50,435 bases of DNA from CAZJAD01 sp964543855 (lineage in GTDB: Bacteria > Electryoneota > RPQS01 > DYHQ01): assembly GCA_964543855.1 (NCBI GenBank), contig CAZJAD010000010.1, positions 1 to 50,435 on the forward strand. The letters run 5' to 3'. The translations under genes were made by a program, and so were the position numbers. The notes below the pieces were generated by a model. That model saw only the letters and a list, made by a program, of their open reading frames with translations. It was not told where the DNA came from and ran no database searches. Shown here in pieces: positions 15,014 to 23,530 of the stretch. Numbering within the stretch: position 1 is the first letter of the stretch; every line of letters starts with the position of its first letter.

Positions 15014-16540
15014 ATGACGATACATCTCGATGGAAATGAGCTAACGATCGAACAAGTAGAAGCGGTGGCGAGACTCGGGGCCAAAGTCGAGTTCTCTGAA
15101 AGAGGGAAAGAGAACATCGAACGGTGTCGTGCCGTTGTGCAGAAGCTCGTTGACAGGGGTGACATGATTTACGGCGTCACGACAGGAATCGGTGAGTTTG
15201 CGCGGATTCGAATCAAACCCGAGGACAGCGCCGAGCTGCAGCGTCGTATTATCCTCAGCCACGCCGCCGGAACTGGCGACATTCAGCCGGAAGCAGCGGT
15301 TCGAGCCGCCATGTTGTGCCGCGCGAACACCTTGGCCAAAGGTTATTCGGGGGTGCGGCTGTCGACGGCGCAGATTTTCCTCGATGCGCTGAACGCAGGC
15401 CTGTGTCCTGTGGTATTTGAAAAAGGCTCCGTTGGAACCTCGGGAGATCTCAGTCCTCTGAGCCAGCTTGCCGAGGTTTTCTTGGGTGAAGGAGAAGCTT
15501 TCTACCAAGGGAAGCGATTGCCCGGAGCCGAAGCCCTTCGGCGCGCGGGCCTGAAACCGATTGACCTGAGTTACAAAGAAGGCCTGGGACTCATCAACGG
15601 CAGCCAGATGTGCACGGGCGAGGCGGCGCTGCTGTTGGTGGACGCGCGCGGGCTTCTCAAGAACAGCTTCATCGCCTCGGCGATGACCATCGATGTCCTT
15701 AAAGGCGTTCCCAAGGCGTATGATGCACGACTTCACGCGGTACGACCTTTTCACGGGCAGAATCTGGTCGCGCGGCATCTGCGCACTTTGATGGCGGACT
15801 CAGAGGTCATTGCCGAGAGATCCGGCAAGGTGCAGGACGGGTATTCGATGCGTTGCACGCCCCAGGTACTGGGGCCCAGCGTGGACACATGGCACTGGGC
15901 GCACAGCCAAATTGCGACTGAAATGAATTCTGCTTCGGATAATCCACTCTTCTTCCCCGATGACAATGCTCATCTTGCCGGTGGGAATTTTCATGGGCAG
16001 ATCATCGGGCTGGCGATGGATTTTCTGGCCATTGCCATGAGCGAAGTGGCGAACCTGTCTGAACGCCACACGAATCGCCTATTGAATCCCACGCTGAGCG
16101 GCTTGCCCGATTTCCTGGTGGAAGGCCGAGGGCTGAACAGCGGGCTCATGGTGGCTCAGTACAGCGCCGCGGCCTTGGTCAGCGAGAACAAGGTGCTCTC
16201 GCACCCGGCGACGGTGGACTCGATCAGCCTCTCGGCAGACCAGGAAGACCATGTCGCGATGACGCCTATCGCAGTGCGCAAGTGTCGAGAAATCCTCAAG
16301 AATGTCGGCGCTGTTCTCGCGATTGAGATGATGGCCGCTGCACAAGGCTTCGATTTTCGCAAACCTCTTAAGCCCGGAAAAGGCACTGGCATCGCGTACG
16401 ACATCATTCGGGATCATGTCTCCCACCTCGAAGACGATCGGGCCCTTTATCCCGACATCAACAAGATCGCCGCCCTTGTCCGGGACAACACGATTCTGAG
16501 AGCCGTGGAAGAGAAAGTGGGCGAGCTGTCGCTGGAATAG
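15014..16540 (+). CDS. hutH: Histidine ammonia-lyase-type MIO enzyme with a Thr-Ser-Gly triad
   Basis: A 508-residue member of the ammonia-lyase/aminomutase family, which eliminates ammonia from L-histidine to give urocanate or acts on aromatic amino acids. Numbering fits Pseudomonas HutH closely: Y53 (MIYGVTTG), H83 in the SHAAG motif that marks histidine specificity, N195 (INGSQ), Y277/R280 and E411 (ADQEDHV). The electrophile-forming triad is T142-S143-G144 (GTSGDLSPL), whereas most family members have Ala-Ser-Gly. A Thr-Ser-Gly triad is known from Pantoea phenylalanine aminomutase. No hutU, hutI or hutG is nearby, so classical histidine breakdown is not encoded in the window. The gene directly follows the aminotransferase-kinase fusion. 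Confidence 0.85.
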   Translation: MTIHLDGNELTIEQVEAVARLGAKVEFSERGKENIERCRAVVQKLVDRGDMIYGVTTGIGEFARIRIKPEDSAELQRRIILSHAAGTGDIQPEAAVRAAMLCRANTLAKGYSGVRLSTAQIFLDALNAGLCPVVFEKGSVGTSGDLSPLSQLAEVFLGEGEAFYQGKRLPGAEALRRAGLKPIDLSYKEGLGLINGSQMCTGEAALLLVDARGLLKNSFIASAMTIDVLKGVPKAYDARLHAVRPFHGQNLVARHLRTLMADSEVIAERSGKVQDGYSMRCTPQVLGPSVDTWHWAHSQIATEMNSASDNPLFFPDDNAHLAGGNFHGQIIGLAMDFLAIAMSEVANLSERHTNRLLNPTLSGLPDFLVEGRGLNSGLMVAQYSAAALVSENKVLSHPATVDSISLSADQEDHVAMTPIAVRKCREILKNVGAVLAIEMMAAAQGFDFRKPLKPGKGTGIAYDIIRDHVSHLEDDRALYPDINKIAALVRDNTILRAVEEKVGELSLE

Positions 16541-16619
16541 ACGAGCGACCCAGACCACTCAATCCTTAAGGCGCGGAATCATTCGTCCGAACTTTCCCAA
16601 GCACCTCGACATACGATTC

Positions 16620-16660
16620 AATTCCTTCCACTGTTGAAGGGATTTGAACAACAAATCCCT
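16620..16660 (+). promoter_or_regulatory. Two mutually exclusive RNA hairpins before the aconitase-type gene
   Basis: Segment A (AATTCCTTC, 16620-16628) can pair with B (GAAGGGATT, 16636-16644). An overlapping B' (AGGGATTTG, 16638-16646) can instead pair perfectly with C (CAAATCCCT, 16652-16660) around an AACAA loop. Both cannot form at once. C ends 14 bases before the ATG at 16675. There is no U-run, so a terminator is unlikely; control of translation or processing is possible. Confidence 0.4.
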
Positions 16661-16674
16661 CACGGCAGCTACCG

Positions 16675-18498
16675 ATGAAGGGAACGGTTGTGCCAGAGAC
16701 GATAATCGATAAAATCATTGAGCGCCATGCGTCGCGCCGAGTCGTACCCGGCGATATCGTGGATGTTGCAATCGATGTGCGGGTTGCGCGTGATTTTGGC
16801 GGGGCGAATGTTGTGAAGAACCTGCGAGACAGCGGCTTGGGAATCGCCGACCCTTCGAAGACGCTCTTCACTTTTGACTGCAATCCAGGCGGCTCCGACC
16901 AGAACTACGCTTCGAATCAACATATCTGTCGGCTGTTTGCACGGGAAACCGGCATTCCCATCTATGACATTGACCGCGGTATCGGGACACACCTGGCGAT
17001 CGACCAGGGTCACGTTGTTCCTGGTTCGACCTTCGTTTCCACCGATTCTCACGCGAATATCCTCGGCGCCATCGGCGCGTTCGGACAGGGAATGGGTGAT
17101 CAGGACATTGCTGCCGCCTTTGCAACCGGCAAAGTCTGGTTCAAGGTTCCTCCGTCGGTCAAGGTGATTCTGAAGGGAAAACCGGGTGCTGCCGCCACGC
17201 CGAAGGATGTGGGGCTGGCTTGCCTGCGCTTCTTCGGTGCGAACGGACTGCTGGGATTCGCGGCGGAATTCTACGGCGATTACGTGGAGACGCTGGGTCT
17301 CGACGGACGCATCACGATCGCTTCGCTGGCTACCGAAATGGGTGGGATTATCGCGCTGTTTCCTCCAAACGATGCTGTGATTGACTACTGCCACAGAGCC
17401 TCGGGCAGGGAATTCGAGCCCGTATATGCGGACCCGGATGCGAAGTATGAACAGGTTTTTGAGATCAACATTGAAGATCTGGAGCCACTTGTGTCACGGC
17501 CGGGACATCCGGAAGATGTTGTGCCGGTCTCCGATGTTGCGGGCCGCAAGATTGATTCGGCTTTCTTCGGGTCATGTACAAATGGCCGACTTTCGGATTT
17601 CCGCGAAGCTGCGAAGATCTTGAAGGGACGAAAAGTCGCGCCGGGAGTGGTCTACAAAGTCGTTCCGGCAACGGATGGCGTCTGGCGCGAACTGCTTCGC
17701 GAGGGGCTCTTGGAGGTTTTCAAAGAAGCCGGTGCGCTGGTCGGCAACGCGGGCTGTGCCGGGTGCGCCGCAGGACAGATCGGGCAGAATGGGCCTGGCG
17801 AAGTGACGATCAGCACCGGTAACCGCAACTTCGCCGGGAAACAGGGCAAGGGCGAAGTGTACCTCGCTTCGCCGCAAACGGTTGCTGCATCCGCGATTGC
17901 AGGAGTCATCACAGCAGCAACGGATATTCCGGTTCGGCCGGTGATTTTCGAGACCGGCAAGGCACCGGCTGCCCGAGCGGAGAGAGCGGGTCCGTCGGCG
18001 GTTCGTGCGAAGCCAACTACAGTGGAAGGACGTGTCTGGGTTATTCCCGTGGACAACATTGACACGGACATGATCTATCACAATCGCCACCTTGCCATCA
18101 CGGATCGGGCGCAGATGGGGCGTTACACCTTCGGCAACTTGAAAGGCTGGGAAGATTTTGCGGAGCGTGCCAAACCCGGCGACATTGTCGTCACCGGTAA
18201 GAATTTTGGAGCGGGCTCGTCCCGACAGCAGGCGGTCGACTGTTTCCTGAGTCTGGGCGTGTCCGTGATTATCGCCAAGTCGTTCGGCGCCATCTACGAA
18301 CGGAATGCGATCAACGCCGCGATGCCCATCCTCATCGCGGATTTGGTGGCCGAAGGGATGAAAGACGGAGACCGAATCCGTGTGGATTTCGCGACAGGCG
18401 AAATTGAACTCATCGGCAAGAGCAAATCGATTCAGGGCACGCCTTTTCCTGATGTTCAAATGCAAATCTACCAACGGGGCGGGCTCTTGGTGAAATAG
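16675..18498 (+). CDS. Single-chain aconitase / isopropylmalate-dehydratase family hydratase
   Basis: A 607-residue [4Fe-4S] hydro-lyase with the large and swivel domains in one chain. Large domain: STDSHAN at 122-128, the cluster cysteines C301 (FGSCTNGR), C361 and C364 (NAGCAGCAAG), and a LeuC-like GNRNFAGKQG. A linker of about 30 Ala/Arg/Pro-rich residues (about 425-452) leads to the small domain with DNIDTDMIYHNRHL and the substrate-phosphate loop GKNFGAGSSRQQA (508-520). In 3-isopropylmalate dehydratase these domains are usually separate LeuC and LeuD. The neighbours are citrate lyase genes, so aconitase (citrate/isocitrate) is the likelier role, but the LeuCD-like motifs leave homoaconitase or isopropylmalate activity open. 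No good ribosome-binding site precedes the ATG. Confidence 0.82.
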   Translation: MKGTVVPETIIDKIIERHASRRVVPGDIVDVAIDVRVARDFGGANVVKNLRDSGLGIADPSKTLFTFDCNPGGSDQNYASNQHICRLFARETGIPIYDIDRGIGTHLAIDQGHVVPGSTFVSTDSHANILGAIGAFGQGMGDQDIAAAFATGKVWFKVPPSVKVILKGKPGAAATPKDVGLACLRFFGANGLLGFAAEFYGDYVETLGLDGRITIASLATEMGGIIALFPPNDAVIDYCHRASGREFEPVYADPDAKYEQVFEINIEDLEPLVSRPGHPEDVVPVSDVAGRKIDSAFFGSCTNGRLSDFREAAKILKGRKVAPGVVYKVVPATDGVWRELLREGLLEVFKEAGALVGNAGCAGCAAGQIGQNGPGEVTISTGNRNFAGKQGKGEVYLASPQTVAASAIAGVITAATDIPVRPVIFETGKAPAARAERAGPSAVRAKPTTVEGRVWVIPVDNIDTDMIYHNRHLAITDRAQMGRYTFGNLKGWEDFAERAKPGDIVVTGKNFGAGSSRQQAVDCFLSLGVSVIIAKSFGAIYERNAINAAMPILIADLVAEGMKDGDRIRVDFATGEIELIGKSKSIQGTPFPDVQMQIYQRGGLLVK

Positions 18499-18539
18499 AG
18501 CCACCGGAATGTGGCGTTTTTTAACAGATGAGGCAAAGG

Positions 18540-19757
18540 ATGCCGAAAATTGGAACGGCCGGACGAAAGGGAACAGGGGTCCGGTCGGATTGCCATGTGT
18601 CCTTGGAGATGCGCGAGAGCGGAGGCCTCGAGATCTCTGTTCAAAGCCGGGTGGAATCCATGTACGGCGCGTCAATCCGGACACTGTGCAAGGAAGTACT
18701 CGAGGGACTCGGGATTCGCCACGCACGACTGGTGATGGAAGACACGGGAGCGCTTCCTTTTGCCCTCATGGCACGGATCGAGGCAGCGGCTCGGCGGGCG
18801 GGTGCGTCAGGCGAATTTGTCCCTGAAATGAATCCCTATTGCACCTATGAAACGCAACGCGACCGCTTTCGGCGTTCGCGGCTTTACCTTCCGGGGAATG
18901 AACCGCGGTTTTTCGTCAATGCCGGTCTGCACAGACCGGATGGTATTATTCTGGATCTGGAAGACTCGGTGGCACCCGCCGAGAAGGACGCCGCGCGCGT
19001 TCTGGTGCGCAATGCGTTGCGGCAAGTGAACTTCTACGGCGCCGAACGCATGGTTCGTATCAATCAGTTCCCCGAAGGCCTCCAGGATTTGGAATGGATC
19101 ACTGCGAGTAATGTCCATGTTGTCCTCATTCCAAAGGTCGAAGAGGCCAGTCAGGTGCGTGAGGTGGACAAGCGCATCCAGAACCTTCGAAAGGCACAGA
19201 GCATCCGGTCACCCGTCTATCTGATGCCGATTATCGAGAGTGCGATGGGAGCGATTCGAGCCTACGAGATCGCCGCCGCTTCGGAGAACAATGTCGCACT
19301 CGCGCTTGGTTTGGAGGATTACACGGCGGATATCGGGACACAGCGCACTCAGGACGGACGGGAGAGTTTCTGGATGCGGAGCATCATTGTCAATGCGGCT
19401 CGCGCTGCCAAGATTCAGCCGATTGACACGGTTTTTTCCGATGTAGCGGACATGGAAGGATTGAAGGCGAGTGTCGAAGAGGCCAAGGCCCTTGGTTTCG
19501 ATGGTAAAGGTTGCATTCATCCGCGCCAGATTGCGCCGATCCACGAAGCATTTGCTCCGGCCGACTCGGAGATCGCCAAAGCGACGAGAATCGTGCGCGC
19601 TTTTGAGAAAGCTCAAGCCGAGGGACTCGGCGTGGTCGCGCTGGGAAGCAAGATGATTGATCCACCTGTCGTGAAGAGAGCGCTGAGAACCGTGGATATG
19701 GCGGTATCGATTGGACGGCTGTCGGCCGATTGGCGGGAGGGCGCGACGAATGAGTGA
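18540..19757 (+). CDS. citE: Citrate lyase gamma-beta fusion (CitD-CitE)
   Basis: A 405-residue fusion. Residues about 8-90 match the citrate lyase acyl-carrier subunit CitD: GTGVRSD near the prosthetic-group site, LEISVQSRVES, IRTLCKEVLEGLGI and EDTGALPFALMARIEAA. Residues about 108-400 are the CitE lyase TIM barrel: RSRLYLPGNEPRF, IILDLEDSVAPAEK, MVRINQ, LMPIIESAMGA, ALGLEDYTADIGTQRT and GKGCIHPRQI. CitE cleaves citryl-carrier to acetyl-carrier plus oxaloacetate. The Klebsiella CitD attachment Ser14 aligns with Arg15 here, with Ser16 next to it. The ATG at 18540 has GAGG seven bases upstream. It overlaps the alpha-subunit gene by eight bases. No citC, citG or citX is in the window. Confidence 0.85.
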   Translation: MPKIGTAGRKGTGVRSDCHVSLEMRESGGLEISVQSRVESMYGASIRTLCKEVLEGLGIRHARLVMEDTGALPFALMARIEAAARRAGASGEFVPEMNPYCTYETQRDRFRRSRLYLPGNEPRFFVNAGLHRPDGIILDLEDSVAPAEKDAARVLVRNALRQVNFYGAERMVRINQFPEGLQDLEWITASNVHVVLIPKVEEASQVREVDKRIQNLRKAQSIRSPVYLMPIIESAMGAIRAYEIAAASENNVALALGLEDYTADIGTQRTQDGRESFWMRSIIVNAARAAKIQPIDTVFSDVADMEGLKASVEEAKALGFDGKGCIHPRQIAPIHEAFAPADSEIAKATRIVRAFEKAQAEGLGVVALGSKMIDPPVVKRALRTVDMAVSIGRLSADWREGATNE

Positions 19758-21324
19758 AAAGCTGATCGAGAACGCGGCTGGACGATTGGTTCCCGCCGAA
19801 ATCAATGGCGCCCGGCAAGTGGCCTTCCAAGGTGTGGGCAAGTATCACCCCAAGGGAAACCGGCATGGCCCACCTCTGGTGAGCTGCGCGGATTATCCTG
19901 CCGACGGCAACAAAGTGGTTTCAAGTCTGAAGACGGCTTTGAAAAAGGCGGGACTGCGCAACGGCATGACAATCTCGACCCATCACCATTTCCGCAACGG
20001 CGACCTTGTAGCGAATGCGGCGTTCGATGCCGCGGCGGAGCTTGGAGTGAAGGACTTGCGATGGTTCCCCAGCGCATCGTTCCCCTGCCACGCCCCAATC
20101 ATCAAGCATTTGGAGAGTGGCGTCGTTCACCACATCGAGGGGAGCATGAACGGACCGCTCGGAGATTACTGCAGCGCCGGGAAGATGCGTGGTATGGCGG
20201 TCCTGCGCTCTCATGGAGGCCGGTACCAAGCGGTGCAGGATGGCGAAGTCCACATCGACATCGCCGTCATTGCGGCACCAACTGCCGATGCCTTCGGCAA
20301 TGCCACGGGCGACCGTGGCCCTTCGGCGTGCGGCCTCTTAGGATTTGCGCTAGCGGACAGCCAGTACGCGGACCGCGTGATTATTGTTACAGACAACCTC
20401 GTTCCATTTCCGTGCATTCCGTGGCAGATTCACGGAAATTTCGTCGACCATGCTGTGGTGATGGATTCGATTGGCGAGCCAGCCAAGATTGTCTCGGGCA
20501 CAACCGAAATCACGCGCAGTCCGGACCGACTGCTCATTGCCGAACACGCCGCACGCTTTGTGGAGGAAGCGGGCATTCTGCGCGACGGGTTTTCCTTTCA
20601 AGCAGGGGCAGGGGGCACATCGCTGGCCTTTTCCATTTTCCTGGGCGAGATGATGCGCGAGCGCAATATCAAGGCTCGTTTCGCCCGCGGCGGGTCTAAT
20701 CAGCACCTCGTCAAGATGCTCGAGGAGGGCCTTGTCGAATACATTCTCGACGGCCAAACCTTCGATCTCGACGGCGTGCGTTCCATGCGTGAGAATCCGA
20801 CCCATGTGAACACATCGCCCTTTACCAGCTACAACTATCACGGCAAAGGGAATTTCTCGACGATGGTGGATGTCGTCGTTCTCGGCGCGACTGAAGTGGA
20901 TGTCCATTTCAACGCGAATGTCGTCACACACTCGGACGGGCGATTGCTGCACGGAATCGGCGGATGGCAGAATTGCCTGTTTTCCAAGTGCACAATGCTT
21001 CCCATCCCATCGTTTCGAGACCGGATCCCGGTACTTGTGGATCGAGTGACGACGCTTTGCGGCCCGGGAGAGCTGATTGATGTTGTCATCACCGAGCGAG
21101 GCATCGCAATCAATCCTGCCCGACAGGACTTGACGGACAAGCTGAGGGGATCATCATTGCCGATTCGACCGATCGAGGAAATCAAGGCGGAAGTGGAAGA
21201 AATCTGCGGCGGCAAGCCGGCCCCACCTAAGCTCGGTGAGAAGATCATCGCTGCCATCAAATGGGTGGATGGCACCGTGATTGATTGCGTTCGTCAAGCA
21301 GAAGCCACAGCGTTTCCTTCATAA
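19750..21324 (+). CDS. citF: Citrate lyase alpha subunit (citrate CoA-transferase)
   Basis: A 524-residue CitF-type protein that exchanges the acetyl group on the acyl-carrier arm for citrate. Seen motifs: GMTISTHHHFRNGD near residue 73, GVKDLRWFPSASFPCHAPI, VVHHIEGSMNGPLGDY, IAAPTADAFGNATG, DNLVPFPCIPWQI, FQAGAGGTSLAFSIFLGEMM and RGGSNQHLVKMLEEGL, the order expected for the family. The length is normal. The ATG at 19750 lies inside the end of the citDE gene, with GGAGGG eight bases before it, so the two are translationally coupled. The alpha-after-beta order is the usual cit order, except that gamma is fused to beta here. Confidence 0.93.
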   Translation: MSEKLIENAAGRLVPAEINGARQVAFQGVGKYHPKGNRHGPPLVSCADYPADGNKVVSSLKTALKKAGLRNGMTISTHHHFRNGDLVANAAFDAAAELGVKDLRWFPSASFPCHAPIIKHLESGVVHHIEGSMNGPLGDYCSAGKMRGMAVLRSHGGRYQAVQDGEVHIDIAVIAAPTADAFGNATGDRGPSACGLLGFALADSQYADRVIIVTDNLVPFPCIPWQIHGNFVDHAVVMDSIGEPAKIVSGTTEITRSPDRLLIAEHAARFVEEAGILRDGFSFQAGAGGTSLAFSIFLGEMMRERNIKARFARGGSNQHLVKMLEEGLVEYILDGQTFDLDGVRSMRENPTHVNTSPFTSYNYHGKGNFSTMVDVVVLGATEVDVHFNANVVTHSDGRLLHGIGGWQNCLFSKCTMLPIPSFRDRIPVLVDRVTTLCGPGELIDVVITERGIAINPARQDLTDKLRGSSLPIRPIEEIKAEVEEICGGKPAPPKLGEKIIAAIKWVDGTVIDCVRQAEATAFPS

Positions 21325-21339
21325 ATTGGGAGCACCAGA

Positions 21340-23490
21340 TTGGCCAGAAATCTTTATATTACCGCGACCGAGCCCTACAGTGGCAAAAGTACGATCTCCC
21401 TGGGGCTTCTCCAACTCTTCCAAGATCACGGAGACAAGATCGGTTATATCAAACCCATCGGCCAGCGGTTTCATCGTGGATTAGAACAAGATGAGGACAT
21501 CGAGCTTGTTCGCCGTGTGTTTGGCCTGGATCTCGATGCAAAACTGCTGAGTCCCGTGCCGATTGATGAAGCGCGCGATTACATCGCCCGCGGCCGACCG
21601 GAAGACCTCATGGAGCGGATTCTTGAAGCTTACCGCAAGGTCGCGAAGGGTCGCGACATTGTCCTTGTCGAGGGGACGGATTACCAAGGTACGATGGCCG
21701 CCTTTGAGTTCGACATCAACGCCCAGATTTCGAAGACGCTGGATGCGCCGGTCATTTTGGTCGCCAGTGGGAAAGGACTGACGCCTGAGGAAATCCAGTC
21801 CAACTGCGCTGCCAGTAAGGAATCGTTCGACGAGCAGGCTTGTGATGTGCTGGGGGTCGTGATCAATCGGGTGGAAGAGGATCGAATCCAAGCTGTCGAA
21901 ACGGCTCTTCACGATTGGCTGAAGGCGGAAAAGCTCACTCTCTTCGGTATCATCCCGCGGAACAGAGTTCTGGGGATGCCACGGATGGGCGAGATTGCCG
22001 TGAAGATAGGGGCGCGGTGCATCTTTGGCGCGGAATACTTGGACAATTTAGCGGGGGAGCCGGCTGTTGCCGCTATGCTCATCGGCAATGCCCTGCCGCA
22101 TCTCAAGGAGGGACATCTTATTATCACCCCAGGTGACCGGGACGACATTGTCCTCGGTATGATGATTTCGCGCGTCGCGGCCACCTATCCAAACATCGCA
22201 GGCATTCTCGTCACGGGCGGGCTTGAGCCGAGCGATTCGGTCAAGAAGCTCATCGGGGGCCTTTCCGGTTTTCACATACCGATCCTGGCTGCGAAAGAGA
22301 CAACATACGATGTCGCACTGAAGGTGCGGGATATGCCGGTCAGCCTCTTCTCCACCGATACACAGAAACTCGACCTTGTGAACTTCCTCATCCGTCGGCA
22401 CTTCGATCACGAGAAGCTTTTTGGGATCATCCGAATGAAGAAGGGCCGGAAGCGGACGCCGGTCGTTTTCCTGCACGATATCATGGAGCAAGCGCGAGCG
22501 GCACGCAAGCGTATCATTCTGCCCGAAGGGGACGAACCCCGCACGCTGAAGGCTGCCGAGCGCATCCTCGAGCGAGGCATCGCTGAGCTTGTCCTGTTGG
22601 GGAATCCGGACGAGATTCGCCATCAGGCGGCGCTCGTCGGCGCTGACATTTCCAAGGCGGAGATTGTCAGTCCCACCGAGTCCGACCACTTCCAGGACTT
22701 CGTGGAGACATACGCCGAACTCCGGAAACACAAGAATGTCACCGAGATCATGGCAAGGGACACGATTGCGGATCCGATTTATTTTGGGACTATGATGGTC
22801 TACAAGGGCCTGGGCGATGGTCTCGTGTCCGGAGCTCAGCATACGACAGCTCATACCATTCGTCCCGCCTTTCAGATCATCAAGACAAAACCTGGGATTT
22901 CGATTGTGTCGTCGGTGTTTCTTATGTGCCTGCCCGAGCGCGTCCTGGTTTATGGGGACTGCGCGGTGAATCCGGATCCGACGAGCGAAGAGCTGGCGGA
23001 TATCGCGGTGTCCAGCGCGGATACTGCCGCCAGTCTTGGCATCGAACCGGTGATCGCGATGCTGTCCTATTCGACCGGTGCTTCCGCAGAGGGTCCTATG
23101 GTGGCCAAAGTGCGTGAAGCCACGAGGATTGCCAAGGAGAAACGCCCGGACCTCCTCATCGAAGGTCCGATGCAATACGACGCCGCGATTTCACCCGAGA
23201 CCGGCAAGGCGAAGATGCCTGGCAGCAAAGTGGCTGGCAAGGCGACCGTTTTCATCTTCCCGGATCTCGACGCGGGGAACACGGCCTACAAAGCGGTCCA
23301 GAGGTCCGCCAAGGTTGTGGCTGTCGGACCGATCCTCCAAGGGCTTCGCAAGCCCGTTAATGACCTGAGCCGAGGGTGTCTGGTGGAAGACATCATCTAC
23401 ACTATTGCGATTACGGCTCTGCAGGCCCAGCAGAACGGAACCACGATCCGGACCCGCGAGCTCGAATCCGACAAAGCGGGCGTCGTGTAA
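21340..23490 (+). CDS. pta: Phosphate acetyltransferase, long form
   Basis: Converts acetyl-CoA and phosphate to acetyl-phosphate and CoA. The 716-residue long form has three parts. First is a BioD-like P-loop domain (residues 1-200: LYITATEPYSGKSTISLGLL). Then comes a DRTGG domain (about 215-330: PHLKEGHLIITPGDRDDIVLG, GILVTGGLEP). Last is the catalytic PTA_PTB domain (about 375-705: RIILPEGDEPRTLKAAERIL, DGLVSGAQHTTAHTIRPAFQ, DCAVNPDP, LSYSTGASAEGPMV, GPMQYDAAI). The start is TTG at 21340 with GGGAG upstream, 15 bases after citF, so it should lie in the same transcript. No ackA follows. The DRTGG part is the third copy of that fold in the region and is regulatory in other long Pta enzymes. 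Confidence 0.95.
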   Translation: MARNLYITATEPYSGKSTISLGLLQLFQDHGDKIGYIKPIGQRFHRGLEQDEDIELVRRVFGLDLDAKLLSPVPIDEARDYIARGRPEDLMERILEAYRKVAKGRDIVLVEGTDYQGTMAAFEFDINAQISKTLDAPVILVASGKGLTPEEIQSNCAASKESFDEQACDVLGVVINRVEEDRIQAVETALHDWLKAEKLTLFGIIPRNRVLGMPRMGEIAVKIGARCIFGAEYLDNLAGEPAVAAMLIGNALPHLKEGHLIITPGDRDDIVLGMMISRVAATYPNIAGILVTGGLEPSDSVKKLIGGLSGFHIPILAAKETTYDVALKVRDMPVSLFSTDTQKLDLVNFLIRRHFDHEKLFGIIRMKKGRKRTPVVFLHDIMEQARAARKRIILPEGDEPRTLKAAERILERGIAELVLLGNPDEIRHQAALVGADISKAEIVSPTESDHFQDFVETYAELRKHKNVTEIMARDTIADPIYFGTMMVYKGLGDGLVSGAQHTTAHTIRPAFQIIKTKPGISIVSSVFLMCLPERVLVYGDCAVNPDPTSEELADIAVSSADTAASLGIEPVIAMLSYSTGASAEGPMVAKVREATRIAKEKRPDLLIEGPMQYDAAISPETGKAKMPGSKVAGKATVFIFPDLDAGNTAYKAVQRSAKVVAVGPILQGLRKPVNDLSRGCLVEDIIYTIAITALQAQQNGTTIRTRELESDKAGVV

Positions 23491-23530
23491 TGCTATCGAT
23501 GGCGCATTCTCGGAATCAGGGGGAACAAAC

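Noticed and set aside
16675..18498. Annotating the hydratase as 3-isopropylmalate dehydratase because of LeuC/LeuD-like motifs.
   Set aside because: No leuA or leuB is nearby, the two domains are fused, and citrate lyase genes follow directly. The specificity residues do not decide, so only the family was named.
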